Assembly: GCA_023255735.1 (NCBI GenBank)
Contig: JAGDVP010000007.1
Location: 74,531 to 138,530, forward strand
Length of the DNA: 64,000 nucleotides
From: Halothiobacillus sp.
GTDB taxonomy: Bacteria > Pseudomonadota > Gammaproteobacteria > Halothiobacillales > Halothiobacillaceae
Reading direction: 5' to 3'
In this document: piece by piece, positions 17,394-27,887 of the stretch
How the letters are laid out: every line of letters starts with the position of its first letter
Numbering within the stretch: the stretch's first letter is position 1
Position numbers and translations under genes: made by a program
Notes under the pieces: generated by a model
Databases searched by the model: none
Told to the model about the DNA's origin: nothing
The model's input: the letters and a program-made list of their open reading frames with translations, nothing else

Positions 17394-18548
17394 TTAATTG
17401 GTGGCGCATTGTAACCGCTCAAAGGCGGTTTTGACTAGCCAGCCTGCAAGTTCTGTTTGCAGGCTGAGCGTTATGCGGGTGCGCTCGGCGTGCAGGCTTA
17501 ATTCTGGCAGCATGGTGATAAACGTTTGCCAATCGCTCGGGCTGAGTGATTGTTGATTCCATGCGTGGTTGATGCGGTGCCATGCGGCGCGGCTTTCGCA
17601 AGATAACCCGTTGCTGATTGAATCGAGCAAGGCATTTAATTTGGCCCAATGGGCGTTATCTTCGGTGGGGTAAATTTGCCAAACCAAGGGTTTGCCTGCC
17701 CATAAGGCGCGGACGAGCGAATCTTCTCCGCGCACAAAGTTGATGTCGCATAGCCACAGCAATCGATCAAATTGCGTTTGGGGTAAAAACGGCAAAATAT
17801 GCAGGGTTAGGTTGCCTTGTTGCAGTGTTTGCCCCGCATGGATCGCCGCGCCATTCAAAGCCGTGCTCAAGGATGTGAGCAGGCGTCCTTCGGGGATATA
17901 AAGCGTAACCGGCTGGGCTTTGAGCGTTTGGAGTTCACGGATGAGGGGCGTTAATGCGGCGTTTTCATAGCCGAATAACAGGATGCTTAAGCCTTGCGGT
18001 AAGGGGACTTGCCATTGCTGTGACCAGCGCGCACGCACGCCCGCATCGTGCATGAATTCATCACGTGCACGGTGCAGTGCGGCTTCACACAATAATCCGC
18101 CTGCGGTGGGCAAGGTGCTCGGAAAGACAAATTGTTTTGCCAAGCCATTGGCCGCAGGCGAATAGAGCGCATGGCAGCCTTCCACCCAAGCCTCGGCGCA
18201 GAAATATTCTAAATTGAACCAAGCGACGGTGCGCCCCGGCATGCGTGCCTGATAATCCAAGGGCAGTGCGCAGCCAAATGCTTCAACCACAAACGGCGCA
18301 GGCAAAATGTGGGGCGCGGGGTTTGTCCAGGGGATGACTTCAATGGGCGCGCGCGGCGCGGTTGGATCGGCTGGCGTTTGCGATGCAAAAAAAGCTGGCT
18401 CAAGCTTGGCTAGAGCCGGCAGGTTATCGACCCAAAGGCGCACGGGCTGGCCAAAATCAGCGCACAAGATACGCGCCAGCCGAAAGCTTACGCCTATGTC
18501 GCCAAAGTTATCGATGACGCGGCAAAAAATATCCCACTGAGCTGGCAT
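17394..18548 (-). CDS. earP: EF-P arginine rhamnosyltransferase EarP
   Basis: Transfers rhamnose from dTDP-rhamnose to Arg32 of EF-P, an inverting GT-B-type reaction on an arginine side chain. Diagnostic sequences are WDIFCRVIDNFGDIGVSFRLARIL at the N-terminus (with the conserved DNFGDIG loop), WFNLEYFCAEAWVEGCHAL, and FVRGEDSLVRALWAGKPLVWQIYP in the C-terminal nucleotide-sugar half. I prefer ATG 18548 (384 residues) because known EarP proteins begin within a few residues of WDIFC; the track's GTG 18566 adds six. Its neighbour efp has the matching R32 loop, which supports both calls. Confidence 0.95.
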   Translation of the reverse strand: MPAQWDIFCRVIDNFGDIGVSFRLARILCADFGQPVRLWVDNLPALAKLEPAFFASQTPADPTAPRAPIEVIPWTNPAPHILPAPFVVEAFGCALPLDYQARMPGRTVAWFNLEYFCAEAWVEGCHALYSPAANGLAKQFVFPSTLPTAGGLLCEAALHRARDEFMHDAGVRARWSQQWQVPLPQGLSILLFGYENAALTPLIRELQTLKAQPVTLYIPEGRLLTSLSTALNGAAIHAGQTLQQGNLTLHILPFLPQTQFDRLLWLCDINFVRGEDSLVRALWAGKPLVWQIYPTEDNAHWAKLNALLDSISNGLSCESRAAWHRINHAWNQQSLSPSDWQTFITMLPELSLHAERTRITLSLQTELAGWLVKTAFERLQCATN

Positions 18549-18789
18549 CGGGGTTAAGGCGGGCACAAGTTCGCTGCCATGAGCTGTGTGCGGGTCGGGT
18601 CAGCCACGGCGTCCGTGCCATGACGGGCGGGGCGAGTGCGATACATCAATCGGGTAAATACGCGGCATGGAGGCTTCTTCAGGTGGTATTAATTAGCATA
18701 TCGACAAAAATTATTGTGCCAAGGTTCCGGCATCTGCGGGCGCTAGGTCGTACAATATGCGCCTCTTAAGTTACCAAGTTAGACATCCT

Positions 18790-20694
18790 ATGCCTTTATT
18801 GTCCGTTGAACGCCTCCATTTTGCGCTAGGCACCCGCGTGTTGCTTGATCACGTTAATTTAACGGTGGAATCCGGTGAACGCATTGCTTTGATTGGCCGA
18901 AATGGCATGGGTAAATCCACGTTCATGAAGATTTTGGCGGGCATAACCCGTGCCGATGAAGGCGACGTGCGGCTTGAATCCGGCGCACGAATTGCCTATT
19001 TGCAGCAAGATCCTCACATGGATTCGACCGCCAGTGTGTATGCCACCGTCGCGCAAGCGCTGGGCAGCATTGAGCAAATTCTCACCGCCTACCATGCCTG
19101 CATCGATCAATTGAGCGCGGGCGATGATTCTGTGATGGATGAACTATCGCGCTTACAGCAGCAAATTGAAGCGGTGGATGGCTGGTCGGTCGCGCAGCGC
19201 ATTGATGAGGTGATTACCCGGCTCGATCTTGACCCCCACGCCTCGGTTAAATCGCTATCCGGGGGCGCAAAGCGGCGGGTTTTGCTCGCGCAAGCCTTGG
19301 TGCAAGCGCCAGATGTGTTGCTGCTCGATGAGCCGACCAACCATCTAGATATTGCCAGCATTGAATGGTTAGAGGGCTTAATTAAAGGCTTTTCCGGCGC
19401 GGTTATTTTTATTACGCATGATCGATCCTTCCTGCAAAACTTGGCTAACCGCATTTTAGAGTTGGATCGGGGGCAATTAAGCTCATGGCCAGGCGATTAT
19501 CAAAACTATTTACGCCGTGTGGAAGAGCGCGAGCACGCCGAACAAATCCAAAATGCCGATTTCGATAAATTTCTGGCTGAAGAAGAAGTGTGGATTCGCC
19601 AAGGGGTGAAGGCACGACGCACCCGCAATGAAGGCCGCGTGCGACGACTGGAAGCTTTGCGCGCCGAGCGCGCCGAACGCGTGAACAAGCAAGGCCGAGT
19701 TGAGGTGGCAATGGCCAGCAGCAAAACCTCGGGCAAAATCGTGTTTGATGGCGAACATATTCACAAAGAATTTAATGGCAAAGTCATTTTTGATGATTTA
19801 ACCCTGCGTATTTTGCGCGGCGATCGCATCGGTTTGGTCGGTCCCAATGGGGTCGGTAAAAGCACGCTCATTAAACTAATTTTGGGTGAAATTAAACCCG
19901 ATCGCGGCACGGAAAAGCTTGGTAGCCAATTGCAAGTGGCTTATTTCGATCAGCATCGCGCCCAGTTGCAGCCCAATTGGACCGCGCTCGAAAATATCTG
20001 CGATGGCGGTGATCGCATCGATGTGCATGGCGTCAATATGCACGGCATCGGCTACTTGCAACGGTTTTTATTCACCCCAGAGCGGGCGCGGACCAAAGTG
20101 GAATCACTCTCGGGGGGCGAGCGCAACCGATTGTTATTGGCGCGCTTATTCGCCCAATCGGCCAATTTATTAGTGCTCGATGAGCCAACCAACGATTTAG
20201 ATTTAGAAACCCTCGAAGTGCTGGAACAAGTGCTGCTGGATTTCGACGGCACCTTGATCGTGGTGAGCCATGACCGCGCGTTTTTAGATAATGTCGTGAC
20301 AAGCCTGCTCGTGTTTGAGGGCGAAGGGCAGATTCGAGAAGTGGTGGGAACCTATGATGATTGGTTAGCCATTCGGGATCGGGAGCTTGCGCAAAAGCTG
20401 AGCGCTGCACAAAAACTGGCACCTAGAATCGAGGCCAAAGCCACATCAGCGCCCAAAGCCGCGCCAAATACCTTAAGTTACAAAGAGCGGTTAGAGCTGG
20501 CGGCAATTCCCGAGCAAATTGCCGCACTGGAAGCAGAGCAAGCCCAATTAGCCACCACGTTAGCGGCACCTGATTTTTATCAATTGCCGAGCGCGCAAAG
20601 CCAGCCGCTTTTGGCGCGGGCTCAAGCGGTTGATGCCGAGATTGAGCAGCTGCTAGAACGCTGGAGCGCGCTTGAAGCCCGCAGTGCCGATTAA
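18790..20694 (+). CDS. uup: ABC-F ATPase Uup
   Basis: Soluble ABC-F protein (634 residues) with two ATPase domains and no membrane part. Domain 1 has GRNGMGKST, LSGGAKRRVLLAQAL and LLLDEPTNHLDI; domain 2 has GPNGVGKST, LSGGERNRLLLARLF and LLVLDEPTNDLDLETLE. A C-terminal coiled coil (SYKERLELAAIPEQIAALEAEQ) is the Uup hallmark. Uup acts on ribosomes and on structured DNA linked to transposon excision. I chose ATG 18790, which gives the family start MPLLSVERLHF; the track's ATG 18757 adds 11 unlike residues. The next gene overlaps its end. Confidence 0.94.
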   Translation: MPLLSVERLHFALGTRVLLDHVNLTVESGERIALIGRNGMGKSTFMKILAGITRADEGDVRLESGARIAYLQQDPHMDSTASVYATVAQALGSIEQILTAYHACIDQLSAGDDSVMDELSRLQQQIEAVDGWSVAQRIDEVITRLDLDPHASVKSLSGGAKRRVLLAQALVQAPDVLLLDEPTNHLDIASIEWLEGLIKGFSGAVIFITHDRSFLQNLANRILELDRGQLSSWPGDYQNYLRRVEEREHAEQIQNADFDKFLAEEEVWIRQGVKARRTRNEGRVRRLEALRAERAERVNKQGRVEVAMASSKTSGKIVFDGEHIHKEFNGKVIFDDLTLRILRGDRIGLVGPNGVGKSTLIKLILGEIKPDRGTEKLGSQLQVAYFDQHRAQLQPNWTALENICDGGDRIDVHGVNMHGIGYLQRFLFTPERARTKVESLSGGERNRLLLARLFAQSANLLVLDEPTNDLDLETLEVLEQVLLDFDGTLIVVSHDRAFLDNVVTSLLVFEGEGQIREVVGTYDDWLAIRDRELAQKLSAAQKLAPRIEAKATSAPKAAPNTLSYKERLELAAIPEQIAALEAEQAQLATTLAAPDFYQLPSAQSQPLLARAQAVDAEIEQLLERWSALEARSAD

Positions 20695-21031
20695 CGCAGT
20701 ACCGGTAGCCTCGTCTGCCCGCGCACCGGGCGCATTTTTTCACTGGCAAGGCGATACCTTGGTTTTGCGGCTTAAAGTTCAGCCCGGCGCCCGCCGCACG
20801 GCGTGGGGCGAGGTGTTGGGTGATCGAATTAAGTTGGCGCTCACCGCCTCGCCGGTTGATGGCAAAGCCAACGCGATGCTGATTGCGTTTATTGCGAGTG
20901 AATTTGGGGTGGCCAAAAATCAGGTGCATTTGCATCGGGGTGATGCAGCGCGGGAGAAGGAAATCCACATAACTGGGCCAAAATTAAGCCAAAAATGGGT
21001 TAGTACGCCGCTAAATGGGTTGCTTGAATAG
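20672..21031 (+). CDS. DUF167 (YggU-type) protein
   Basis: Small alpha/beta protein of the DUF167 family: LRLKVQPGARRTAWGEV, the hallmark ASPVDGKANAMLIAFIASEFGV and LHRGDAAREKEIHI. Family members are about 95-120 residues; function is not established. The track start is TTG 20672, inside uup; a GTG at 20684 would shorten it by four residues and cannot be excluded. Overlap with uup suggests translational coupling. Confidence 0.88.
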   Translation: MKPAVPINAVPVASSARAPGAFFHWQGDTLVLRLKVQPGARRTAWGEVLGDRIKLALTASPVDGKANAMLIAFIASEFGVAKNQVHLHRGDAAREKEIHITGPKLSQKWVSTPLNGLLE

Positions 21032-21032
21032 T

Positions 21033-21059
21033 AAAAACCGAGCAAAAGCTCGGTTTTTT
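21033..21059. terminator. Bidirectional terminator
   Basis: AAAAACCGAGC-AAAA-GCTCGGTTTTTT is a perfect 11-bp stem with A-run and T-run on both sides. It ends the uup/DUF167 transcript and also the convergent small gene at 21.1 kb. Confidence 0.93.
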
Positions 21060-21087
21060 ATCGCAAAAGCGCCAAAAGTTTTAAGGC

Positions 21088-21411
21088 TTATGGCTGGTAG
21101 GGGCCAGGATTTTTGGGCTGCGAATTCCACTCTTTAACGGCAATGGGTTGCAGGCTGGCAATGTAATTGGCGTATTTAATGGCGCCTTCAAAATCGCCTT
21201 TCGCCGCTAGCTCGTCAGAATGTTTGAGCAAGGGTTCTTCAACATTCAAGTTCCATGGTGCCATGCCTTGCTTTTGGACGCTTTTAACTTCAGCCATCGC
21301 GGCGGCTTTGGCCTTATCGTATTCCGCTTGATCGGCTGCATTGGCCACACCCATGCTAAGGATTAACGCGGTGGCTGCGAGCGTAGTTGCAATTTTTTGA
21401 ACATTTTTCAT
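21088..21411 (-). CDS. Small periplasmic protein, SoxXA-binding (SoxK)-like
   Basis: 107 residues with a clear Sec signal peptide (cleavage about VANA|ADQAEY). The mature part is a short helical protein: an Ala/Lys-rich helix (EYDKAKAAAMAEVKSVQKQG), a PWN segment, then LLKHSDELAAKGDFEGAIKYANYIASLQ. The layout of two helices with xAxxLAxKGDFxxAIxxAN is like SoxXA-binding proteins of thiosulfate oxidisers. That is a pattern resemblance, not a firm assignment. A ribosome site AGGAGA precedes ATG 21411. No other sox gene is adjacent; soxCD lies 14 kb away. Confidence 0.6.
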   Translation of the reverse strand: MKNVQKIATTLAATALILSMGVANAADQAEYDKAKAAAMAEVKSVQKQGMAPWNLNVEEPLLKHSDELAAKGDFEGAIKYANYIASLQPIAVKEWNSQPKNPGPYQP

Positions 21412-21455
21412 TTTTTATGTCTCCTATGGATTCCTTTGGTGCCGTATGAATGTAG

Positions 21456-23018
<1,563 letters not shown>

Positions 23019-23043
23019 TTTTTACCAACTGATTGAAAGTCCC

Positions 23044-23092
23044 GCGACCTGAGCCAACGACCTGAGCTACCAATTCGGGTCGCTGCTTTTTA
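23044..23092 (+). terminator. Possible intercistronic hairpin between guaB and guaA
   Basis: GCGACCTGA can pair with TCGGGTCGC (9 bp, one T-G wobble) across a 22-base loop, followed by TGCTTTTTAG. A second copy of the 5' arm (CGACCTGAGC, 13 bases later) could compete for the same 3' arm. It may be a partial terminator or attenuator that sets guaA level. Confidence 0.4.
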
Positions 23093-23103
23093 GAGATAAT
23101 TAT

Positions 23104-24690
23104 ATGAATCAACAGCTTGCCGACATTCATGCTGAACGCATCCTCATTTTGGATTTCGGTTCGCAGTACACCCAGTTGATCGCCCGTCGCGTGCGCGAGT
23201 GCGGCGTGTACTGCGAAATTCACACTTGGGAAGTTGATGATGCGTTCGTGCAGGCCTTCGCGCCGCGGGGCGTCATTTTATCCGGTGGGCCGGAATCGGT
23301 GATTGAGGCCATGCCCCCTGCCGCGCCTCCGGCGGTGTTCAGTTTAGGCGTGCCAGTACTGGGCATTTGCTATGGCATGCAAACCATGGCCGCGCAGTTA
23401 GGCGGTATTGTTGAAAATGCTGAACACCGCGAGTTTGGTTATGCCTCGGTACGCGCCCGCGGCCACACCGCGCTTTTGGCGGACATTGAAGATAATGTCA
23501 CCGCCGAAGGTTATGGCATGCTCGATGTCTGGATGAGCCACGGCGATCATGTGATCGAGCTGCCAGCGGGCTTTAAGCTCATGGCCTCGACCGACAACGC
23601 ACCCATTGCAGGCATGGCCGATGAAACCCGCCGCTTTTATGGCGTGCAATTTCACCCGGAAGTCACTCACACGCGCCAAGGTCATCGAATTTTAGAGCGC
23701 TTTGTGCGGCAAATTTGCCAAACCCAAGGCTTGTGGAAACCTGATCACATCATAGAGGACATGCTCACGCGCATTCGCGAACAAGTGGGCACAGATGAGG
23801 TCATTTTGGGCTTATCCGGCGGGGTCGATTCCTCGGTGGTGGCCGCGTTGCTGCATAAGGCGATCGGCAATCAGCTCACCTGCATTTTCGTTGATAATGG
23901 CTTGTTACGCCTCAATGAAGGCGATCAAGTCATGCAGATGTTTGCCGATCACATGGGGGTGCGTGTGATTCGCGTCGATGCCGAAGCCCGCTTTCTGGCT
24001 GCGCTGGCAGGAGAAAATGACCCCGAAGCCAAACGTAAAATTATTGGCCGTGTGTTTGTGGAGATTTTTGAAGAGCAAGCCCGCCTGCGCCAAAACGCGG
24101 CATGGCTTGCCCAAGGCACTATTTACCCCGATGTGATTGAGTCGGCGGGCAGTAAAACCGGCAAAGCGCATGTGATTAAATCGCACCATAATGTCGGCGG
24201 CTTGCCCGCGCACATGCGGCTTAAATTGCTCGAACCCCTGCGTGAACTCTTCAAAGATGAAGTGCGAAAAATTGGTCTTGAACTCGGCTTGCCAAGCGCC
24301 ATGGTGCATCGCCATCCCTTCCCGGGTCCCGGTCTTGGCGTGCGCATTTTAGGGGAAGTTAAAAAGCCCTATGCCGATTTGCTGCGCCGTGCGGATGCTA
24401 TTTTTATTGAAGAGCTGCGTGCGGCCGATTGGTACGACAAAGTCTCGCAAGCATTCGTTGTGTTCTTGCCCGTGAAATCGGTCGGCGTGATGGGCGATGG
24501 CCGCAAATACGATTTTGTGGTCGCCCTGCGCGCCGTGGAAACCATCGACTTTATGACCGCGCGTTGGGCGCACTTGCCTTACGAGTTTTTGGAGCGGGTC
24601 TCGCTACGGATTGTAAATGAAATCAATGGGATATCCCGCGTGGTGTACGATGTAACCGGCAAACCGCCCGGCACAATTGAGTGGGAGTAA
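23104..24690 (+). CDS. guaA: GMP synthase (glutamine-hydrolysing)
   Basis: Converts XMP to GMP using ATP and glutamine. 528 residues in the usual order. The class I amidotransferase domain has [17 protein letters not shown], nucleophile Cys in VLGICYGMQ and His/Glu in VQFHPEVTH. The ATP-pyrophosphatase domain has the P-loop LSGGVDSSV. The dimerisation domain has [13 protein letters not shown] and ends with KPPGTIEWE. Downstream of guaB with only a weak hairpin between them, so probably an operon. Confidence 0.97.
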   Translation: MNQQLADIHAERILILDFGSQYTQLIARRVRECGVYCEIHTWEVDDAFVQAFAPRGVILSGGPESVIEAMPPAAPPAVFSLGVPVLGICYGMQTMAAQLGGIVENAEHREFGYASVRARGHTALLADIEDNVTAEGYGMLDVWMSHGDHVIELPAGFKLMASTDNAPIAGMADETRRFYGVQFHPEVTHTRQGHRILERFVRQICQTQGLWKPDHIIEDMLTRIREQVGTDEVILGLSGGVDSSVVAALLHKAIGNQLTCIFVDNGLLRLNEGDQVMQMFADHMGVRVIRVDAEARFLAALAGENDPEAKRKIIGRVFVEIFEEQARLRQNAAWLAQGTIYPDVIESAGSKTGKAHVIKSHHNVGGLPAHMRLKLLEPLRELFKDEVRKIGLELGLPSAMVHRHPFPGPGLGVRILGEVKKPYADLLRRADAIFIEELRAADWYDKVSQAFVVFLPVKSVGVMGDGRKYDFVVALRAVETIDFMTARWAHLPYEFLERVSLRIVNEINGISRVVYDVTGKPPGTIEWE

Positions 24691-24751
24691 TCTGCCCAAA
24701 CCGCGCGCTAAATTCATCAAGCTATGCCGCAACTTAAACGGGTACGTTGGG

Positions 24752-26248
24752 TTATTGAGCGGCTCTTGGGTGCACAATCGCCCAACTAAGCTTGAGCGGG
24801 GCCACCGGCGATTTTGGCCAGGCAAACGGCTGGGAACCGCTCGCAATGGGCGTGCCGAGCTGGCTTAACGCTGCCGGCTCATCGGTTAAACGCCCTTCCC
24901 AAACGCACAGAACGGCTTGGTGTTGCAAAAGCAATGGCGTAATCCAAGGCGAAAACGCGCGATTGGCATCGGTAAAAGTGGCTGGGCGCGGTGAAAGTCG
25001 CAAGGCGATTAGCTCAGTTAACCAATGATCGCCCGCAATTATCGACAAAGGCTGCTCGGGTGCATGCGCTTGCCATGCCGTGCGCACATAATCGGCCATC
25101 GCTTGATCTGGCCATTGGGTTCGGGCCGGTTTGTGGCTAAACGCAGGTAACACCGTGGCATTCAGGGTGCAAGCCAAGGCCACCACCGCAATAAACCCGG
25201 TCATCACGCGCAACAAGCGCGTGCTATGTTGCGCCGAAAGGGGCAATAAATACGCGGCCACGATCAAACCCGACAAATTCCACATGGGTGTGCCCCACAT
25301 ATCGCGCAGTTCAGATTGCGTACCGATGGCACCCAGCACAATCAGCAGGGTGGGACCTAGCCCGATAAACCATAAAAACTGTTGTGATTCAGCGGGGGAC
25401 GCCTGCCAAGACCAAAACCTTCGTGCCAGTAATCCCGCCAAGGCTAAAATGAGTAGCATCGGTAAGTGATCGAGCAATTGCACAACCAAATACCGCAGCG
25501 CCAGTGCGCCATTGCGCCAAAACCCTAGCGTGCCATCGCCCGCTCGATCCAGCGCGTAGGTGAGCGGTAAAAAGTGATGCTGCACCAACCATAGGGCATT
25601 GGGCGCAAACACCAGCAGCAAAATCAACCCGCCGACCCAAGGCGCACCCGTAGCCAATTGTTTGCGCTGCACGGGGTGATAGATCAGGTACAAAAACATC
25701 ACCGCAACCAAGATGACGGTTGAGTATTTGGACAACATGCCGAGCCCCAAAACCAGCCCGGTGAGCGCCCAGTTTTGATAACTTTGATGAGCGGGCTGCG
25801 TATCCAGCGCCCGATGAAAAAAATACACCGCCGCCGCCCAAAAGGGCATTTGCGCGATATTGTTATTCCACTCGTTCGTTGGCCAAATAAAGTAATAAAC
25901 CCCCAGCGTGAGCAAGGTGCCGAGTGCCGCGCGTTCGGTACCGAGCAAGCGTTTGCCGAGCAAAAATACAAACAACAGGGTTATTAAAATGGCGATCTGG
26001 CTTAACCCATAAACCCCCGCATCGCCCAACCATCGCCAACTGAATTCAGCCAACCAGGCGGGCAAAAACGGATGTTTGTAATAACCCCATTGCCATTGAT
26101 GCCCCCAGGCGATTTGTTCGGTGGCATCCAGCGGCAGGCTATGGCCGGTTAGCCAAGGAATCAGTGTCCATAGCAAGGCGTTGATGAGCAATAGGAGTGT
26201 AACACGGACAGAAAACGTCCTATGTGGGAGGAGGGGCATCATAACCAA
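24752..26248 (-). CDS. GT39-type (ArnT/PMT-like) membrane glycosyltransferase
   Basis: 498 residues with about 11-12 hydrophobic helices. The first periplasmic loop has the acidic motif PLDATEQIAWGHQWQWGYYKHPFLPAWL, which corresponds to the catalytic region of GT-C enzymes of the dolichyl-phosphate-mannose transferase class. The next conserved stretch is GLVLGLGMLSKYSTVIL. Such enzymes move sugars from a lipid carrier to lipid A, proteins or glycans; the target here is unknown. The first methionines are MVMM, so the exact start is uncertain by up to three codons. It lies alone, convergent with guaA. Confidence 0.82.
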   Translation of the reverse strand: MVMMPLLPHRTFSVRVTLLLLINALLWTLIPWLTGHSLPLDATEQIAWGHQWQWGYYKHPFLPAWLAEFSWRWLGDAGVYGLSQIAILITLLFVFLLGKRLLGTERAALGTLLTLGVYYFIWPTNEWNNNIAQMPFWAAAVYFFHRALDTQPAHQSYQNWALTGLVLGLGMLSKYSTVILVAVMFLYLIYHPVQRKQLATGAPWVGGLILLLVFAPNALWLVQHHFLPLTYALDRAGDGTLGFWRNGALALRYLVVQLLDHLPMLLILALAGLLARRFWSWQASPAESQQFLWFIGLGPTLLIVLGAIGTQSELRDMWGTPMWNLSGLIVAAYLLPLSAQHSTRLLRVMTGFIAVVALACTLNATVLPAFSHKPARTQWPDQAMADYVRTAWQAHAPEQPLSIIAGDHWLTELIALRLSPRPATFTDANRAFSPWITPLLLQHQAVLCVWEGRLTDEPAALSQLGTPIASGSQPFAWPKSPVAPLKLSWAIVHPRAAQ

Positions 26249-26343
26249 CTCTGTTAAAACCAGTTTAAGGTGATCTCGGGGTGCGGCACTTAATGTAAAC
26301 AGAGTGTAAATACCGAATCATGCAACAGGCTGACATGAATAAA

Positions 26344-27102
26344 TTAATGGTGGTTTTGTGCCGCTTTTTGTTTGAACAACACAATGCAGGCCACAATAAA
26401 GAGTACGAGCACAATGGAAGCCGAATATCGGCTTAAACCTAAACCGCCCATATTGGGGCTTTTATCGAGAAAATCGCCCACTAAAGCACCCAATGGTCGG
26501 GTTAAAATAAACGCGGTCCAAAAGAGCAAGGTGTGGGAAATTTTGGTGTAAAAATACGCCCACGCCACCATGGCCAGCAAAATACTAAACACCACTGCGC
26601 CGCCCGCATAGCCCATGCCGGCGGTATCGGCTGTCCAATCGCCCAAGGCGGTGCCTAAGGTTTGCGAAAACATAATTGTTACCCAATAAAACATTTCGGC
26701 TTTTGGTGTACTGATGCTGTTAACAGAAAGCGTGCCGAGCGAGCGGTACCAAATGGCTAACGACCCCATTAACGCTAAAAATAATAGGGTGACGCCGCCC
26801 GGATAACCAATCCCCAGCGAGCGGTCGGCAAAATCGGCAAGCGTGGTGCCTACGGTGGTGGTTGCAATAATCGTTGTCCAATATAAAAAAGGATGAAAAC
26901 CATCCGCTTTAATTTGCACCACAACGGCGGCAATAAAAATAGCGGCAAATACTAAAGTGCCGATGAGATAGCCTAAATTCATCGATATAGATACCGCATC
27001 CCCACCGGTTTCGCCTAGGGTGGTCGCTGCGATTTTAATAATCCAAAATAATAAAGTGACTTCAGGTACTTTTGTCAATGTGTGTTGGGTCGCTTGATTC
27101 AT
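26344..27102 (-). CDS. DUF347 (COG4705-type) four-repeat membrane protein
   Basis: 252-residue integral membrane protein made of four internal repeats: FWIIKIAATTLGETGGD, YWTTIIATTTVGTTLAD, YWVTIMFSQTLGTALGD and FWTAFILTRPLGALVGD. Each has an aromatic pair, a TxG turn and a conserved Asp followed by a second hydrophobic segment. This is the DUF347 repeat architecture. The four buried Asp-containing repeats suggest an ion- or metal-handling pore with pseudo-fourfold symmetry, but no function is proven. The next gene upstream on the same strand is a His/Asp-rich secreted peptide. Confidence 0.85.
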   Translation of the reverse strand: MNQATQHTLTKVPEVTLLFWIIKIAATTLGETGGDAVSISMNLGYLIGTLVFAAIFIAAVVVQIKADGFHPFLYWTTIIATTTVGTTLADFADRSLGIGYPGGVTLLFLALMGSLAIWYRSLGTLSVNSISTPKAEMFYWVTIMFSQTLGTALGDWTADTAGMGYAGGAVVFSILLAMVAWAYFYTKISHTLLFWTAFILTRPLGALVGDFLDKSPNMGGLGLSRYSASIVLVLFIVACIVLFKQKAAQNHH

Positions 27103-27216
27103 TTATTATTTCCTAGTCTAGAGGATCGGTGTGATGGTTTCAGTTTGAGATAAGAGCGGTGATAAGGGATTAATCGTTAATAATTGTTCCTAGGGGGTTC
27201 GGAGTTATTTTGCTGA

Positions 27217-27501
27217 TTAGTTCTCACCTTCATCTTGGTGATCGTCATGATGTTCATCCCGATGCCGATAGTGCCGTTCACCGCGCCGATCATATTCATT
27301 CGGGTAGACATAAACCGGCTGGTCTTCATCATAGCGTCGTGGGGGTGGCGCAATAATGTAAACCGGTGGGCGGGGGGCGGGCTGATAATATGGAGTGTTG
27401 TCTTGCGAGCCACCCAAAATTAATGACCAATTAAGCCCATCAGCCTGTGCGACAGCGCTTGAACCGATCGTTAAAACCAACACAGATAAAATACGGCGCA
27501 T
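27217..27501 (-). CDS. Small secreted His/Asp-rich protein
   Basis: 94 residues from ATG 27501, which has GGAG at seven bases; the track's start adds seven residues. Signal peptide MRRILSVLVLTIGSSAVAQA, then a Pro/Tyr-rich middle (YYQPAPRPPVYIIAPPPRR) and a charged C-terminus with HYRHRDEHHDDHQDEGEN, a potential metal-binding tail. I recognise no family, though YIIAPPPR-type small periplasmic proteins are common in Proteobacteria. It is upstream of, and on the same strand as, the DUF347 gene (115-base gap). Confidence 0.65.
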   Translation of the reverse strand: MRRILSVLVLTIGSSAVAQADGLNWSLILGGSQDNTPYYQPAPRPPVYIIAPPPRRYDEDQPVYVYPNEYDRRGERHYRHRDEHHDDHQDEGEN

Positions 27502-27887
27502 GGGGAACTCCAAGTAAAACACGGGCTAAATCGCGGCTTTAATTAGATATACTCTAGCGAATTTGTTATTCAGGGCGTTAATGGTTTTAGATTACGATTT
27601 GGTAACGCTTTAAGCGCCTTTGAATCATTAAGAGTTTGTGCTTGCGTTATCGCATCCGCCTATCCCGTGAGCGCCTGCGCATCGCAAGTTTTTGTTGTGC
27701 GCAGCAAAGTGCGGCTTGTAAGTGAAAATTGATGATTTAAATCAATTGGAAGCGATAGCTTGGCTTCTGTAGTTTTTATTAATTATTTTTTTCGTGATAT
27801 TTTTAGCTATAGTCGCAATTAAGCGATGGGGTGCTCGTCGTTTTCAGTTCTTATTGTTTTTATTTCTTCAAGTGTGTTGAGTTTTTA
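27502..27887. other. 386-base intergenic region before the Rieske/ACP operon
   Basis: AT-rich divergent region with no convincing ORF. A TATAGT hexamer near 27812 could be the -10 of the plus-strand operon, but the -35 is poor. I see no terminator or repeat. It must carry the promoters for the operon starting at 27888 and for the His/Asp-rich gene. Confidence 0.4.
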
